Notes under the pieces: generated by a model
The model's database searches: none
Seen by the model: the letters and a program-made list of their open reading frames with translations, nothing else
Told to the model about the DNA's origin: nothing
In this document: piece after piece, positions 8,604-17,167 of the stretch
Position numbering within the stretch: the first letter of the stretch is position 1
Layout of the letters: every line of letters begins with the position of its first letter
Made by a program: the position numbers and the translations under genes
Assembly: GCF_014649815.1 (NCBI RefSeq)
Contig: NZ_BMTT01000019.1
Coordinates: 1-64,000, forward strand
Direction of reading: 5' to 3'
DNA length: 64,000 nucleotides
Source: Streptomyces mutabilis
GTDB taxonomy: Bacteria > Actinomycetota > Actinomycetes > Streptomycetales > Streptomycetaceae

Positions 8604-9605
8604 TCAGAGGGTGAAGCCCGCCGGGTAGGGATCCGACGGATCGAGCAGGTACTGGGCGGTTCCGGTGATCCAGGCCCGGCCGGTGACCGACGGGAGGACG
8701 GCCGGGCGGTCGCCGACGGACGTCTCGCCGAGGACGCGGCCGACGAACCGGGAACCGATGAAGGACTCGTTGACGAAGTCCCGGCCGACCGGCAGCAGCC
8801 CGCGGGCGTGCAGTTGTGCCATCCGGGCGCTGGTGCCCGTGCCGCACGGTGAACGGTCGAACCATCCGGGGTGGATCGCCATGGCGTGCCGGGAGTGTTC
8901 CGCGGTCGACCCGGGTGCTTCGAGATAGACGTGGTGGCACACGTCGATCGCGGGATTCTCCGGGTGGGCCACCGGGTTCTGTGTGTTGATCGCGTCCATG
9001 ACGGCCAGGCCGGCGTCGAGCATCCGCTGCTTCTCCGAGCGTTGGAACGGGATCTTGAGGTCTTCGAGCCGGACGAAGGCGTAGAAGTTGCCGCCGTAGG
9101 CGATGTCGTAGCGCACCGGCCCGTACCCGTCGACCTCGACGACCTGATCGAGGGCGTGGCTGTACGAAGCGACGTTCTCCAGGGTCACCGACTCGGCGTG
9201 GCCGTCGCGCACGCGCACCCGGGCCGTGACCAGTCCCGCGGGTGTGTCGAGACGTACCGGTGTCTCCGGTTCGACGGCCTCGATCATTCCCGTCTCCACG
9301 AGGACCGTGGCGACGCCGATGGTCCCGTGCCCGCACATCGGCAGGCAGCCGGACACCTCGATGAAGAGCACGCCGAAGTCGGCGTCCGGCCGGGTCGGGG
9401 GCTGGAGGATCGCCCCGGACATCGAGGCGTGCCCGCGCGGCTCGCACATGAGCAGGGTGCGCAGGTCGTCGCGTTCGTCGACGAAGCGCTGCCGTCGTTC
9501 GAACATCGTTGCCCCGGGGAGGACGCCGACGCCGCCCGTGATCACGCGGGTCGGCATCCCCTCGGTGTGGGAGTCGACGGCGTGGTAGCAGACCTTCGAG
9601 CGCAT
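8604..9605 (-). CDS. 4-Hydroxyproline 2-epimerase (proline racemase family)
   Basis: A 333-residue protein that converts trans-4-hydroxy-L-proline to cis-4-hydroxy-D-proline, the first step of bacterial hydroxyproline breakdown. Both catalytic cysteines are present: C91 in the motif MCGHG and C254 in SPCGTGTSA. The Cys/Cys pair separates epimerases and racemases from the Cys/Thr dehydratases of the family. It is the last gene of a five-gene leftward operon and sits 2 bp after the deaminase gene. Context (deaminase and D-Hyp dehydrogenase) favours 4-Hyp epimerase over proline racemase. Confidence 0.92.
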   Translation of the reverse strand: MRSKVCYHAVDSHTEGMPTRVITGGVGVLPGATMFERRQRFVDERDDLRTLLMCEPRGHASMSGAILQPPTRPDADFGVLFIEVSGCLPMCGHGTIGVATVLVETGMIEAVEPETPVRLDTPAGLVTARVRVRDGHAESVTLENVASYSHALDQVVEVDGYGPVRYDIAYGGNFYAFVRLEDLKIPFQRSEKQRMLDAGLAVMDAINTQNPVAHPENPAIDVCHHVYLEAPGSTAEHSRHAMAIHPGWFDRSPCGTGTSARMAQLHARGLLPVGRDFVNESFIGSRFVGRVLGETSVGDRPAVLPSVTGRAWITGTAQYLLDPSDPYPAGFTL

Positions 9606-9607
9606 CG

Positions 9608-10504
9608 TCAGTTGACCCCCGCGTCGATGAGGGCCTGGGTGGCGGCGCGCACGACGGCCTCCGTCTCAGGGGTGAGCGGCTGCCGCGGCGGACGGCAGAC
9701 TCCGCCGCGCCGGCCCGTCATCTCCTGGCCGAGTTTGATGGCCTGGACGAACTCCGTCCTGCTGTCCCAGCGCAGGACCGGATGGAGTCGGCGGTAGAGC
9801 GGCCGGGCCGTCTCCAGGTCGCCGGCGAGCGACGCCTCGTAGAGCGCGAGGCAGGCGCGGGGGAAGACCTGCGGGTACCCGGCGACCCAGCCCTTGGCGC
9901 CGGCGATGCCTACCTCCAGGACCGTGTCGTCCGTGCCGATCATGAGGTCGAGGCCGGGGGCGAGTTCGGAGATTTCGTAGCAGCGCCGGACGTCTCCGGA
10001 GAATTCCTTGACGCCGACGATGAACCCCTCGGCGTGCAGTTTGGCGAGCAGGTCGGGGCGCAGGTCGACCTTGGTGTCGATGGGGTTGTTGTACGCGGTG
10101 ACGGGGAGGCCGGCCGAGGCCACCAGCTCGAAGTGCTCGAGGACCGCGCGGTCGTCGGCCCGGTAGGCATTGGGCGGCAGGCACATGACCGCCCGGCAGC
10201 CCGCGTCCCTGGCGAACCGGGCGTGCCGCCTGGCCTCGAGGCCGCCGTAGGCGCCGACACCCGGCATGACGGTGAACCCTTCGGGGGCGGCGGCGAGGGC
10301 CGTCTCGACGACCCGGTCGCGCTCCTCGTACGTCAGCGTCTGGTACTCGCCGAGCGACCCGTTCGGCGCGACACCGTGCATGCCCTGCTCGGCGAGGAAG
10401 GCGACGTTCTTCGCGTAGGCGCCGTAGTCGATGGTGAGATCGGCGTTGAAGGGCAGGCTGGTCGCGACGATGACGCCGTGCCAGGGCTTGCGGTGCTCAC
10501 TCAT
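9608..10504 (-). CDS. 1-Pyrroline-4-hydroxy-2-carboxylate deaminase (DapA/NAL family)
   Basis: A 298-residue (beta/alpha)8 Schiff-base enzyme. Lys166 in GVKEFSGD and Tyr138 in TAYNNP match the catalytic Lys and Tyr of the dihydrodipicolinate synthase/N-acetylneuraminate lyase family. In a hydroxyproline operon the member of this family turns pyrroline-4-hydroxy-2-carboxylate into alpha-ketoglutarate semialdehyde with loss of ammonia. It overlaps the upstream oxidoreductase gene by 8 nt. The dehydrogenase that would finish the route to alpha-ketoglutarate is not in the window. Confidence 0.87.
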   Translation of the reverse strand: MSEHRKPWHGVIVATSLPFNADLTIDYGAYAKNVAFLAEQGMHGVAPNGSLGEYQTLTYEERDRVVETALAAAPEGFTVMPGVGAYGGLEARRHARFARDAGCRAVMCLPPNAYRADDRAVLEHFELVASAGLPVTAYNNPIDTKVDLRPDLLAKLHAEGFIVGVKEFSGDVRRCYEISELAPGLDLMIGTDDTVLEVGIAGAKGWVAGYPQVFPRACLALYEASLAGDLETARPLYRRLHPVLRWDSRTEFVQAIKLGQEMTGRRGGVCRPPRQPLTPETEAVVRAATQALIDAGVN

Positions 10505-11948
10505 GTGCTGCTCCTTCGGTGTTCTCGCCGGCGTCGTCCAGGTCCGCGAGGACGCCGAGAGTGACGGGGGTCGCGATCAGCCGTTCGGTGGGTGCGTAGG
10601 GCCGGTGCGGTGCCACGAGGCAGTGCACGGCGGGACCGCAGATCCGCCCCTGGCACCACCCCATGCCGGCCCGGGTCAGTTGTTTGACCTGCCGGTGGTC
10701 GCTCGCCCCGCAGTCGGCTCGGGCGGCCCGGACCGCGCCCGCGGTCACCTCCTCGCACCGGCACAGGACGGTGTCGTCGGTCAGCCACTTCGCCCAGCCC
10801 GGTGGGATCGGGTGGGCACGGGCCATGGCGCGGGCGAAGGCGCGTTGCCCGGCCACCGTGGCGCGCGCCGCGGCCAGGCGCCTCCTCCCGGGCACGGGGG
10901 CGGCTCCGTGGTCGGCGAGGACCGACCCGGCGGCGAGGCGGCCCTCGGCGAGCGACAAGCGTGCTCCGCCGACCCCGCACACCTCGCCCGCCGCGTAGAG
11001 CCCGGGTACGGTGGTGCGCTGCCCGGTGTCGACGGCGACGACCGCGCTGCCGTCGCCGGAGTCGGTGAGGTGGCAGCCGAGCGGGACGAGCAGGTCGAGT
11101 TGGGGTGTGAAGCCCCATCCGACCCCCACGGCGTCGACCTCCACGCGTCGCTCCGTGCCCGGGCGGGGGCTGCCGTCGGGCGCCAGGGAGGCGATCCGGA
11201 CCGAGGAGACGCGGTCGGTGCCGCCGGCCGCGACGATCGCCGTGCGGGGGTGAAGCCGCACGCCGTGGCGGGCCAGGGTGAGGCCGTACCGCGCTCCTTC
11301 GGCCCACTTGGCGGGGTTGCGCAGCAGCGGGCCGGGCTGCCGCAGCCAGGCCGAGGGGCCGGCTGCCTCGCAGACCGCGACCACCTCGACTCCGCGGGAT
11401 GCCAGTCCGGCTGCGACCGGCAGCAGGAACGGGCCGGTTCCCCCCAGTGCTACGCGGCGGCCCGCCGCCACTCCCCCGCCCTTGAGCAGTGCCTGCAGGC
11501 CGCCGACGGTGAGCACGCCGGGCAGGTCCCAGCCGGGGAAGGGCAGTTGGCGGTCGTAGGCCCCGGTCGCCACCAGCAGGCGTGGCGCGCGCAGGGCCAC
11601 GGCGGTCTCCTCGGGCGCCCGGCGCCGGTCGACGGAGTGCACCGTGAAGCCGTCGTCGTCGCGGGTCACGGACCAGACGTGGTGGGCCAGGCGCAGGTCG
11701 AGCCGCCCTCGCGCGCGGGCCGTCGACAACGCCCGGCGCAGGGCCCGGTATTCGCGCAGTCCGTGGTGGAGGTCGGCGGTCGGGATCGCCGGTCGCGCGT
11801 GGTCGGGCGGATGCCGCCAGTACTGGCCGCCCACGGCGGTACCCGAGTCGACGAGCGCGACGCTCAGCCCTCCGGCCAGGGCCGTGACCGCCGCGGCCAG
11901 GCCGGCCGGTCCCGCGCCCACGACGACGAGGTCCGCCGTCTCACCCAT
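10497..11948 (-). CDS. D-hydroxyproline dehydrogenase, large FAD/NAD-type subunit with BFD-like cluster
   Basis: A 483-residue flavoprotein of the HcnB / opine-oxidase alpha type. It opens with the FAD fold LVVVGAGPAGLAAAV, has a second dinucleotide-binding stretch around residues 160-200, and ends with a BFD-like [2Fe-2S] module (LCRCEEVTAGAVR, then GMGWCQGRICGP). With the next two genes it would form a membrane-linked or soluble heterotrimer that oxidises cis-4-hydroxy-D-proline. It overlaps its neighbours by 8 nt on both sides, indicating tight coupling. Assignment rests on operon context; by sequence alone an opine or cyanide-forming oxidase would be possible. Confidence 0.85.
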   Translation of the reverse strand: MGETADLVVVGAGPAGLAAAVTALAGGLSVALVDSGTAVGGQYWRHPPDHARPAIPTADLHHGLREYRALRRALSTARARGRLDLRLAHHVWSVTRDDDGFTVHSVDRRRAPEETAVALRAPRLLVATGAYDRQLPFPGWDLPGVLTVGGLQALLKGGGVAAGRRVALGGTGPFLLPVAAGLASRGVEVVAVCEAAGPSAWLRQPGPLLRNPAKWAEGARYGLTLARHGVRLHPRTAIVAAGGTDRVSSVRIASLAPDGSPRPGTERRVEVDAVGVGWGFTPQLDLLVPLGCHLTDSGDGSAVVAVDTGQRTTVPGLYAAGEVCGVGGARLSLAEGRLAAGSVLADHGAAPVPGRRRLAAARATVAGQRAFARAMARAHPIPPGWAKWLTDDTVLCRCEEVTAGAVRAARADCGASDHRQVKQLTRAGMGWCQGRICGPAVHCLVAPHRPYAPTERLIATPVTLGVLADLDDAGENTEGAAHE

Positions 11949-12195
11949 CGTCGTCCTCCTGCGTCGTGACGGTCATTCCCGCACGGGCCGGGATCAGGCA
12001 GGCCCGCTGCCCGACCGCTCCGTCGATGGTCACCAGGCAGTCGAAGCAGACGCCGATGCCGCAGAAGACGCCGCGCGGACGGCGCCCGACGCGGGTGGTC
12101 CGCCAGGCGACCCGGCCGGCGGCCACGAGGGCCGCGGCGACCGTCTGTCCCTCGGTGAACCCCAGCGGTTCGCCGTCGACGCTGAACCGGCTCAC
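11941..12195 (-). CDS. D-hydroxyproline dehydrogenase, small [2Fe-2S] subunit
   Basis: An 84-residue ferredoxin-like (Fer2_4) protein with the cysteine pattern CGIGVCFDC and a further Cys in RACLIP, as in HcnA-type subunits. It starts with GTG at 12195, overlapping the stop of the preceding gene (GTGA), so the longer open frame to its left is not used. It would shuttle electrons between the two flavin subunits of the dehydrogenase. Confidence 0.87.
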   Translation of the reverse strand: MSRFSVDGEPLGFTEGQTVAAALVAAGRVAWRTTRVGRRPRGVFCGIGVCFDCLVTIDGAVGQRACLIPARAGMTVTTQEDDDG

Positions 12196-13379
12196 TGGGC
12201 GGCACCTTTCGGAGTGAGGAAGCGGTCGGGCAGCAGTGCGGTGTGCGCCGCCGGATCGGCTCCCCGCCAGGGACGGCCGAGCAGGTGCGCCGTCACCAGG
12301 GCGCCGGTCGCGGGGGCGAGCCCGATGCCGGCGCCTTCGTGACCGCAGGCGTGTACGACGCCCGGGGCTCGCGGGTCCGGGCCGACGACCGGCAGGTGGT
12401 CCGGGCAGTAGGGCCTGAATCCGCGGTAGGTCCGGATCAGGTGGGTGTTCCGCAGGAAGGGGAACAACCGGCACGCCTGGGCGGCGAGCCGGGTGACCAC
12501 GGCCGGGTTCATCGTCGTGTCGAAGCCGACGCGTTCCCGGCTGGCGCCGATGAGGATCGTGCCGCCTCGGGTTCCCTCGACGACGCACGAGGTCTCCAAA
12601 CCCGCGTCGGACGACGCGACGCCCGCGACGTAGTCCGCGGAGTAGACCTTGTGCCGGACCATCGGGGGCAGCGGTTCGGTCACGAGGACGAAGCCCCGGC
12701 GCGGAAGCACTTCCACGGGTGCGCCGAGCCGGCGGCCGAGCTCGCCGCCCCAGGTGCCGGCGGCGTTGACGACGGCGTCGGCGGGCAGCGTCTCACCGGC
12801 CGCGGTCCGGACACCGGTGACCTCGCCGTTCCGGCCGGCCACCGCGGCGGCGACCTCGGCGGTGCGCGTGCGCGCTCCGCGTTCCACTGCCGCGCGCAGC
12901 AGGGCTGCCGCCGCCAGCACGGGCTGCACCTGGGCGTCCTGCGGGTAGTGCACGCCGCCGGGGACGCCCGGGGCGATGTGGGGTTCGAGCTTGCGGACGT
13001 CGTCGACCCGCTCGACGCGGACACCCGCCCGTGCCTGCCGTGCGGCGAACTCGCCGAGTGCCGCGAGTCCTTCGCCCGTGCTCGCGACGACCAGGCCTCC
13101 CTTGGGCTCCAGTTCGAAGGAGGCCGCGCCGAGCTCGTCCCCGGCCTCGTCCCACAGCGCACGGCTCAGGCGGGCCAGGTCCAGCTCGGGGCCGGGTTCC
13201 TTGTCGGACAGCAGCACGTTGCCCTCGCCGCGGCTGGTGGTCCCGGCGCCGACGGGTCCGCGGTCGACGACCGTGACGTCCAGGCCCGCCGAGGCGGCGT
13301 GGAAGGCGCACGCGGCACCGACCGCACCCGCGCCCACGACGACGACCTTCAGGGCCGACACCCCCCTGTGCAATGTCAC
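12192..13379 (-). CDS. D-hydroxyproline dehydrogenase, DAO-type FAD subunit
   Basis: A glycine/D-amino-acid-oxidase-fold flavoprotein of about 390 residues: KVVVVGAGAVGAACA binds FAD, GTTSRGEGNVLLSDK follows, and the C-terminus has the family's RGFRPYCPDHLPVVGP stretch. It is the catalytic HcnC-like subunit expected to oxidise D-hydroxyproline. It is the first gene of the operon. The start is uncertain: GTG 13379 has little ribosome-site support and lies inside the GTGACATTG motif, while GTG 13361 has AGGGGG directly against it. A TAATAG stretch at 13395-13400 could be the -10 box. The family is clear, the exact N-terminus is not. Confidence 0.85.
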   Translation of the reverse strand: MTLHRGVSALKVVVVGAGAVGAACAFHAASAGLDVTVVDRGPVGAGTTSRGEGNVLLSDKEPGPELDLARLSRALWDEAGDELGAASFELEPKGGLVVASTGEGLAALGEFAARQARAGVRVERVDDVRKLEPHIAPGVPGGVHYPQDAQVQPVLAAAALLRAAVERGARTRTAEVAAAVAGRNGEVTGVRTAAGETLPADAVVNAAGTWGGELGRRLGAPVEVLPRRGFVLVTEPLPPMVRHKVYSADYVAGVASSDAGLETSCVVEGTRGGTILIGASRERVGFDTTMNPAVVTRLAAQACRLFPFLRNTHLIRTYRGFRPYCPDHLPVVGPDPRAPGVVHACGHEGAGIGLAPATGALVTAHLLGRPWRGADPAAHTALLPDRFLTPKGAAQ

Positions 13380-13382
13380 ATG
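13369..13382 (-). promoter_or_regulatory. Candidate operator (copy 2) at the start of the hydroxyproline operon
   Basis: On the minus strand CATGTGACATTGCA overlaps the presumed transcription/translation start of the operon. It shares GTGACATTG exactly with the site at 7849-7860 ahead of the GntR gene. A repressor bound here would block initiation. Confidence 0.5.
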
Positions 13383-13502
13383 CCACCGCTCACGCTATTA
13401 CCCGGCCCGCTGGAGCACAACGCCTCGACACCGGCCGAAAACCCCTGGGCGGCACCACGGGACGGCACCACAGGGACCACAGGGCATCTCTTGGCAGAAT
13501 TC

Positions 13503-13518
13503 ATAAATGCACATTTAA
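13503..13518. promoter_or_regulatory. Inverted-repeat operator ahead of the galactonate operon
   Basis: The AT-rich element ATAAATG-CA-CATTTAA is an inverted repeat (AAATG and CATTT exact) 37 bp upstream of the dgoD start in an otherwise GC-rich gap. FadR/DgoR-type GntR proteins bind short AT-rich palindromes, so the regulator at 16408 is the natural candidate. Confidence 0.5.
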
Positions 13519-13554
13519 TGCGGGCAGGTCCATGTCCCGAGCCAGGAGGACCCT

Positions 13555-14700
13555 TTGAAGATCACCCGCATCGAGACATTCGCCGTACCGCCCCGTTGGC
13601 TGCTGTGCCGGGTCGAGACCGACGAGGGCGTCGTCGGCTGGGGCGAGCCCGTCGTCGAGGGCCGGGCGGCCACCGTCCGCACGGCGGTGCACGAACTGGC
13701 CGAACTCCTCCTCGGCCAGGACCCGTCACGCATCGAGGATCACTGGCAGGTCATGACGAAGGGCTCCTTCTACCGGGGCGGCCCGGTCCTCTCCAGCGCC
13801 GTCGCGGGACTCGACCAGGCCCTGTGGGACATCGCGGGCAAGCGGTTCGGCGTCCCCGTCCACGTACTGCTCGGCGGGCCGGTGCGCGACCGGGTACGGG
13901 CCTACAGCTGGGTGGGCGGCGACGAGCCCGGCGAAGTGTCGGACGCCGTCGCGGCCCAGATGGAGGCCGGCTTCACGGCGGTCAAGATGAACGCGTGCGG
14001 CAGGATGAACCGCCTGGCCACGACCCGCGACATCGACGACTTGGTGGGGCGGGCGACCGCGGCCCGCGAAGTGCTGGGGCCGGACCGGGACTTCGCCGTC
14101 GACTTCCACGGCCGGTTCACGCCGGGCAACGCACGCAAGGTGCTGCCGCACCTGGCCCCGCTCAATCCGCTGTTCGCCGAGGAGACGGTGCTGCCGGAGT
14201 ACACCCACCTGCTGGGGGACCTCGTGGCCTGCTCGCCGGTACCCCTCGCCACCGGCGAGCGGCTGTATTCGCGTACCGACGTGCTGCCCGCCCTCCAGGC
14301 CGGGATCGCCGTCCTCCAGCCCGATCTCTCCCACGCGGGCGGGATCTCCGAGGTGCGCCGCATCGCCGCGCTCGCGGAGACCTTCGACGTCCCCGTCGCA
14401 CCGCACTGCCCCCTCGGCCCGGTCTCCCTGGCGTCCAGCCTGCAGATCGCCTTCAGTACCCCCAACTTCCTCATCCAGGAACAGAGCATCGGCATCCACT
14501 ACAACCAAGGTGCCGAAGTCCTCGACTACGTCGTCGACCCCGAGGTGTTCCGCTTCCACGACGGATGCTTCCTGCGCCCCACCGCTCCGGGCCTCGGCAT
14601 CGAGGTCGACGAGCGGGCCGTGCGGGCTGCCGACAACAGCGCACCCGACTGGCGGGGCCCCGTCTGGCGGCACCCGGACGGCTCGTTCGCCGAGTGGTGA
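13555..14700 (+). CDS. dgoD: D-galactonate dehydratase
   Basis: A 381-residue enolase-superfamily (mandelate racemase group) enzyme, the normal length for DgoD, that dehydrates D-galactonate to 2-keto-3-deoxy-D-galactonate. It begins MKITRIETFAVPPRWL, shows the metal ligand regions VDFHGR, FAEE and ATGERLYSR, and the C-terminal APHCPLGP segment with the catalytic His. The start is TTG 13555 with AGGAGG 6 nt upstream (13543-13548). The downstream aldolase, kinase and GntR regulator support galactonate rather than another sugar acid. Confidence 0.92.
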   Translation: MKITRIETFAVPPRWLLCRVETDEGVVGWGEPVVEGRAATVRTAVHELAELLLGQDPSRIEDHWQVMTKGSFYRGGPVLSSAVAGLDQALWDIAGKRFGVPVHVLLGGPVRDRVRAYSWVGGDEPGEVSDAVAAQMEAGFTAVKMNACGRMNRLATTRDIDDLVGRATAAREVLGPDRDFAVDFHGRFTPGNARKVLPHLAPLNPLFAEETVLPEYTHLLGDLVACSPVPLATGERLYSRTDVLPALQAGIAVLQPDLSHAGGISEVRRIAALAETFDVPVAPHCPLGPVSLASSLQIAFSTPNFLIQEQSIGIHYNQGAEVLDYVVDPEVFRFHDGCFLRPTAPGLGIEVDERAVRAADNSAPDWRGPVWRHPDGSFAEW

Positions 14701-14754
14701 GGGCCCGTCGGCCGTCGCACCCGCACCCGCCGTACCCCTCACGGGAGAGGTTCC

Positions 14755-15399
14755 ATGGAACTCACCGACTTCACCGCCAGGCTGAGCCGTGACAGGCTCG
14801 CCGCCATCGTGCGCGGACGCTCGGCGGATGCCGCCCTGCGCACCGTGCTCACGCTCGTCGAGGAAGGTGTCGGCCTCGTCGAGGTCTCCCTGAACACCGA
14901 GGACGCCTGCGGCGTGATCGCCAGGGCCGTCCGCGAGGTCGGCAGGGACGCCTTCGTCGGCGCGGGGACGGTCGTCACGCCCGAAGATCTGCGGCGTGCC
15001 CGGGACACCGGCGCCGCCTGGGTGGTCACCCCGTCCGGCGGTGAGGCGGTCGCCGACGCGGCACGGCAGGGTGTGCCCGTGGTGGCGGGTGCCCTGACTC
15101 CCACGGAGGCGGTCGCCGTCATGGCCGCGGGCGCCACCGCGGTCAAGCTCTTCCCCGCCTCGCTGGGCGGACCCGCCTACCTCCGGGCCCTCAAGGACCC
15201 CTTCCCCGACATGCCGCTGGTGCCGGTCGGCGGGGTGGACGCGGACCTCGTACCGGAGTACTTCGCGGCGGGTGCCGTCGCGGTCGGGGTCGGGTCGCCC
15301 CTCGTGGGCGACGCCGCGCACGGGGGTGACCTGGGCCGGCTCCGCGACCGGGCTCGCCGGTTCCGTTCGGTGTGCCGGGCGGAGGCACGCGGCGTATGA
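14755..15399 (+). CDS. dgoA: 2-Keto-3-deoxy-6-phosphogalactonate aldolase
   Basis: A 214-residue class I aldolase of the KDPG/KDPGal family that splits the phosphorylated keto-deoxy sugar acid into pyruvate and glyceraldehyde 3-phosphate. The Schiff-base lysine is in VKLFPAS (about residue 128), and the catalytic Glu region is LVEVSLNT. It follows dgoD by 54 bp and overlaps the kinase start (ATGA). KDPG (gluconate) aldolase is the alternative by sequence; operon context favours the galactonate route. Confidence 0.9.
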   Translation: MELTDFTARLSRDRLAAIVRGRSADAALRTVLTLVEEGVGLVEVSLNTEDACGVIARAVREVGRDAFVGAGTVVTPEDLRRARDTGAAWVVTPSGGEAVADAARQGVPVVAGALTPTEAVAVMAAGATAVKLFPASLGGPAYLRALKDPFPDMPLVPVGGVDADLVPEYFAAGAVAVGVGSPLVGDAAHGGDLGRLRDRARRFRSVCRAEARGV

Positions 15400-16349
15400 C
15401 GGCCGACGTCCTGACCTTCGGTGAGACGATGCTGTCCCTGCAGACCGATGGCCCGCTGAGCACCGGAGTCCCGGCCCGTACCGCGGTGGCCGGTGCCGAG
15501 TCGAACGTCGCCGTCGGCCTGGCCCGGCTGGGCCACCGCGTCTCCTGGGCCGGCCGCCTCGGCGCGGACGAACCGGCCCGCCTGGTCCTGCGGACCCTGC
15601 GCGGCGAAGGCGTCGACGTACGGCACGCCACCACCGACCCCGAGGCACCGACGGGTGCCCTGCTGCGGGAACGCCTCGTGGGCGACGTGGCGCGCGTGCA
15701 CTACTGGCGCGCCGGGTCGGCCGCCTCCCGTCAGCGGCCCGAGCACCTCACCGCCGCGCTGGCCGAAGGCGCCCGCGTCCTGCACGTCACCGGAATCACC
15801 TGTGCGCTGGGGCCCGGTCCGCTCTCCGCGGTGACCGGGGCGGTCGAGTACGCGCGCGCACACGGCTGGACGGTGGCGCTGGACGTCAACCACCGGGCCC
15901 GCCTGTGGAGCGGGAGGGAGGCGGCGGCCGTCCTGCGCCGGCTGCGCGGCAGCGTCGACCTCGTGATCGCGTCCGACGACGAACTCCCCCTGATCGCCGG
16001 GGACGACGACACCGACGAAGCCGCGCGGGTGGCGGAGTTGCTGGCGGCCGGCGTCCGTGAAGTGGTCGTCAAGCGGGGTGCGGACGGCGCGGGCCGTTAC
16101 GGCGCCGACGGGCACCGCCTCCACCAGCCCGCCCCGCGGGTACCGGTGGTCGACACGGTCGGTGCCGGGGACGCCTTCTGCGCCGGCTACCTCTCGGGGC
16201 TCCTGGACGCCCTCGCGCCGGCCGACCGTCTGGGCCGCGCGGTCACCACCGGCGCCTTCGCGGTCGCCACTCGGGGCGACTGGGAGGGCCTGCCGCACCG
16301 CGACGAACTGGCCGTGCTGAACGCCCCGCCGGGCAGCGCCATACGCTGA
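15396..16349 (+). CDS. PfkB-family 2-keto-3-deoxy sugar acid kinase
   Basis: A 317-residue ribokinase-fold kinase: N-terminal LTFGETMLSLQ, the sugar-binding VAGAESNVAVGLARLG and the C-terminal PfkB signature VDTVGAGDAFCAGYLSG with the catalytic Asp. In this operon it should phosphorylate 2-keto-3-deoxygalactonate at C6 before the aldolase acts. The E. coli galactonate route uses DgoK of a different (actin/hexokinase-like) fold, so this is a non-orthologous replacement related to KdgK. The ATG at 15396 overlaps the aldolase stop; the longer frame to 15372 is unlikely. Confidence 0.88.
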   Translation: MTADVLTFGETMLSLQTDGPLSTGVPARTAVAGAESNVAVGLARLGHRVSWAGRLGADEPARLVLRTLRGEGVDVRHATTDPEAPTGALLRERLVGDVARVHYWRAGSAASRQRPEHLTAALAEGARVLHVTGITCALGPGPLSAVTGAVEYARAHGWTVALDVNHRARLWSGREAAAVLRRLRGSVDLVIASDDELPLIAGDDDTDEAARVAELLAAGVREVVVKRGADGAGRYGADGHRLHQPAPRVPVVDTVGAGDAFCAGYLSGLLDALAPADRLGRAVTTGAFAVATRGDWEGLPHRDELAVLNAPPGSAIR

Positions 16350-16407
16350 GCCCCGGCGAGCGCACCCGCGAGCCGCTTCCCCGACGAGTCATCACCAGGA
16401 GAACCGC

Positions 16408-17121
16408 ATGGCGTCCTACTCCGGCCGCGGCCTGCACGGGCAGGTCGTGCAACGGCTGGGCGCGCGCATCGTGGGCGGAGAGATCGCCGAGGGCGAGATC
16501 CTTGACATCGGCGCGCTCGGGGCCGAGCTGGACGTGAGCCTGACCGTCATGCGGGAGGCGCTGAAGGTACTCGCCGGCAAGGGGCTGACCGACGCGCGGC
16601 AGAAGCGCGGTACGTACGTCCGGGAGCGCGCGCACTGGAACCTCCTCGACGCCGATGTGATCCGCTGGCGGATGGAGACCAAAGACGCGGTGCCGCTGCT
16701 GCGCGACCTCGCCGACGTGCGTTCCATCGTCGAGCCCGCCGCGGCGCGCCGGGCCGCCCTGCACCGTACGGATGTCGACCTGATGGCCCTGGAAACCGCC
16801 CTCGACGCCATGGGGCGGTCCCGGCAGGTCCCCTCCGCGGCGGCCGAGGCGGACGCGGCCTTCCACCGGGCCCTGCTCGCCGCCACCGGCAACGAGCTGC
16901 TGCGCAGGATGGACATGCTGTTGGAGCCGGGGCTCAGGGAGCGCGACCGTCTGGTCCACGCGCGGGAGGACGCCGACGACCCCGTCCCCAGCCACCGCGC
17001 GGTCCTGGACGCCGTTCGCGACCGGGACCCGGCAGGAGCGGAGTCCGCGATGCTCGCCCTGCTCGCCAAGGCAGCGGCGGACCACGATCAGCTCACGCTC
17101 GGCCCGCGGGATCTCGCCTGA
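16408..17121 (+). CDS. GntR/FadR-type regulator (DgoR-like)
   Basis: A 237-residue GntR protein with an N-terminal winged helix (VVQRLGARIVGGEIAEG, then LDVSLTVMREALKVLAGKGL) and an FCD domain with DAAFHRALLAATGNELL and a metal-binding-type SHRAVLDAV. It closes the galactonate operon, 58 bp after the kinase and probably read with it, so it likely represses dgoD through the AT-rich repeat at 13503-13518 and is relieved by galactonate. CAGGAG stands 7 nt before the ATG. Confidence 0.88.
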   Translation: MASYSGRGLHGQVVQRLGARIVGGEIAEGEILDIGALGAELDVSLTVMREALKVLAGKGLTDARQKRGTYVRERAHWNLLDADVIRWRMETKDAVPLLRDLADVRSIVEPAAARRAALHRTDVDLMALETALDAMGRSRQVPSAAAEADAAFHRALLAATGNELLRRMDMLLEPGLRERDRLVHAREDADDPVPSHRAVLDAVRDRDPAGAESAMLALLAKAAADHDQLTLGPRDLA

Positions 17122-17167
17122 CGGGAACCTGAACCACTCGGTGACTCGTCCTGACGGGCGAGGACGA

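Noticed and set aside
12196-12588. N-terminal extension of the 2Fe-2S subunit
   Set aside because: It would overlap the DAO-type gene almost entirely; the GTG overlapping the previous stop gives a normal-length ferredoxin-like subunit.
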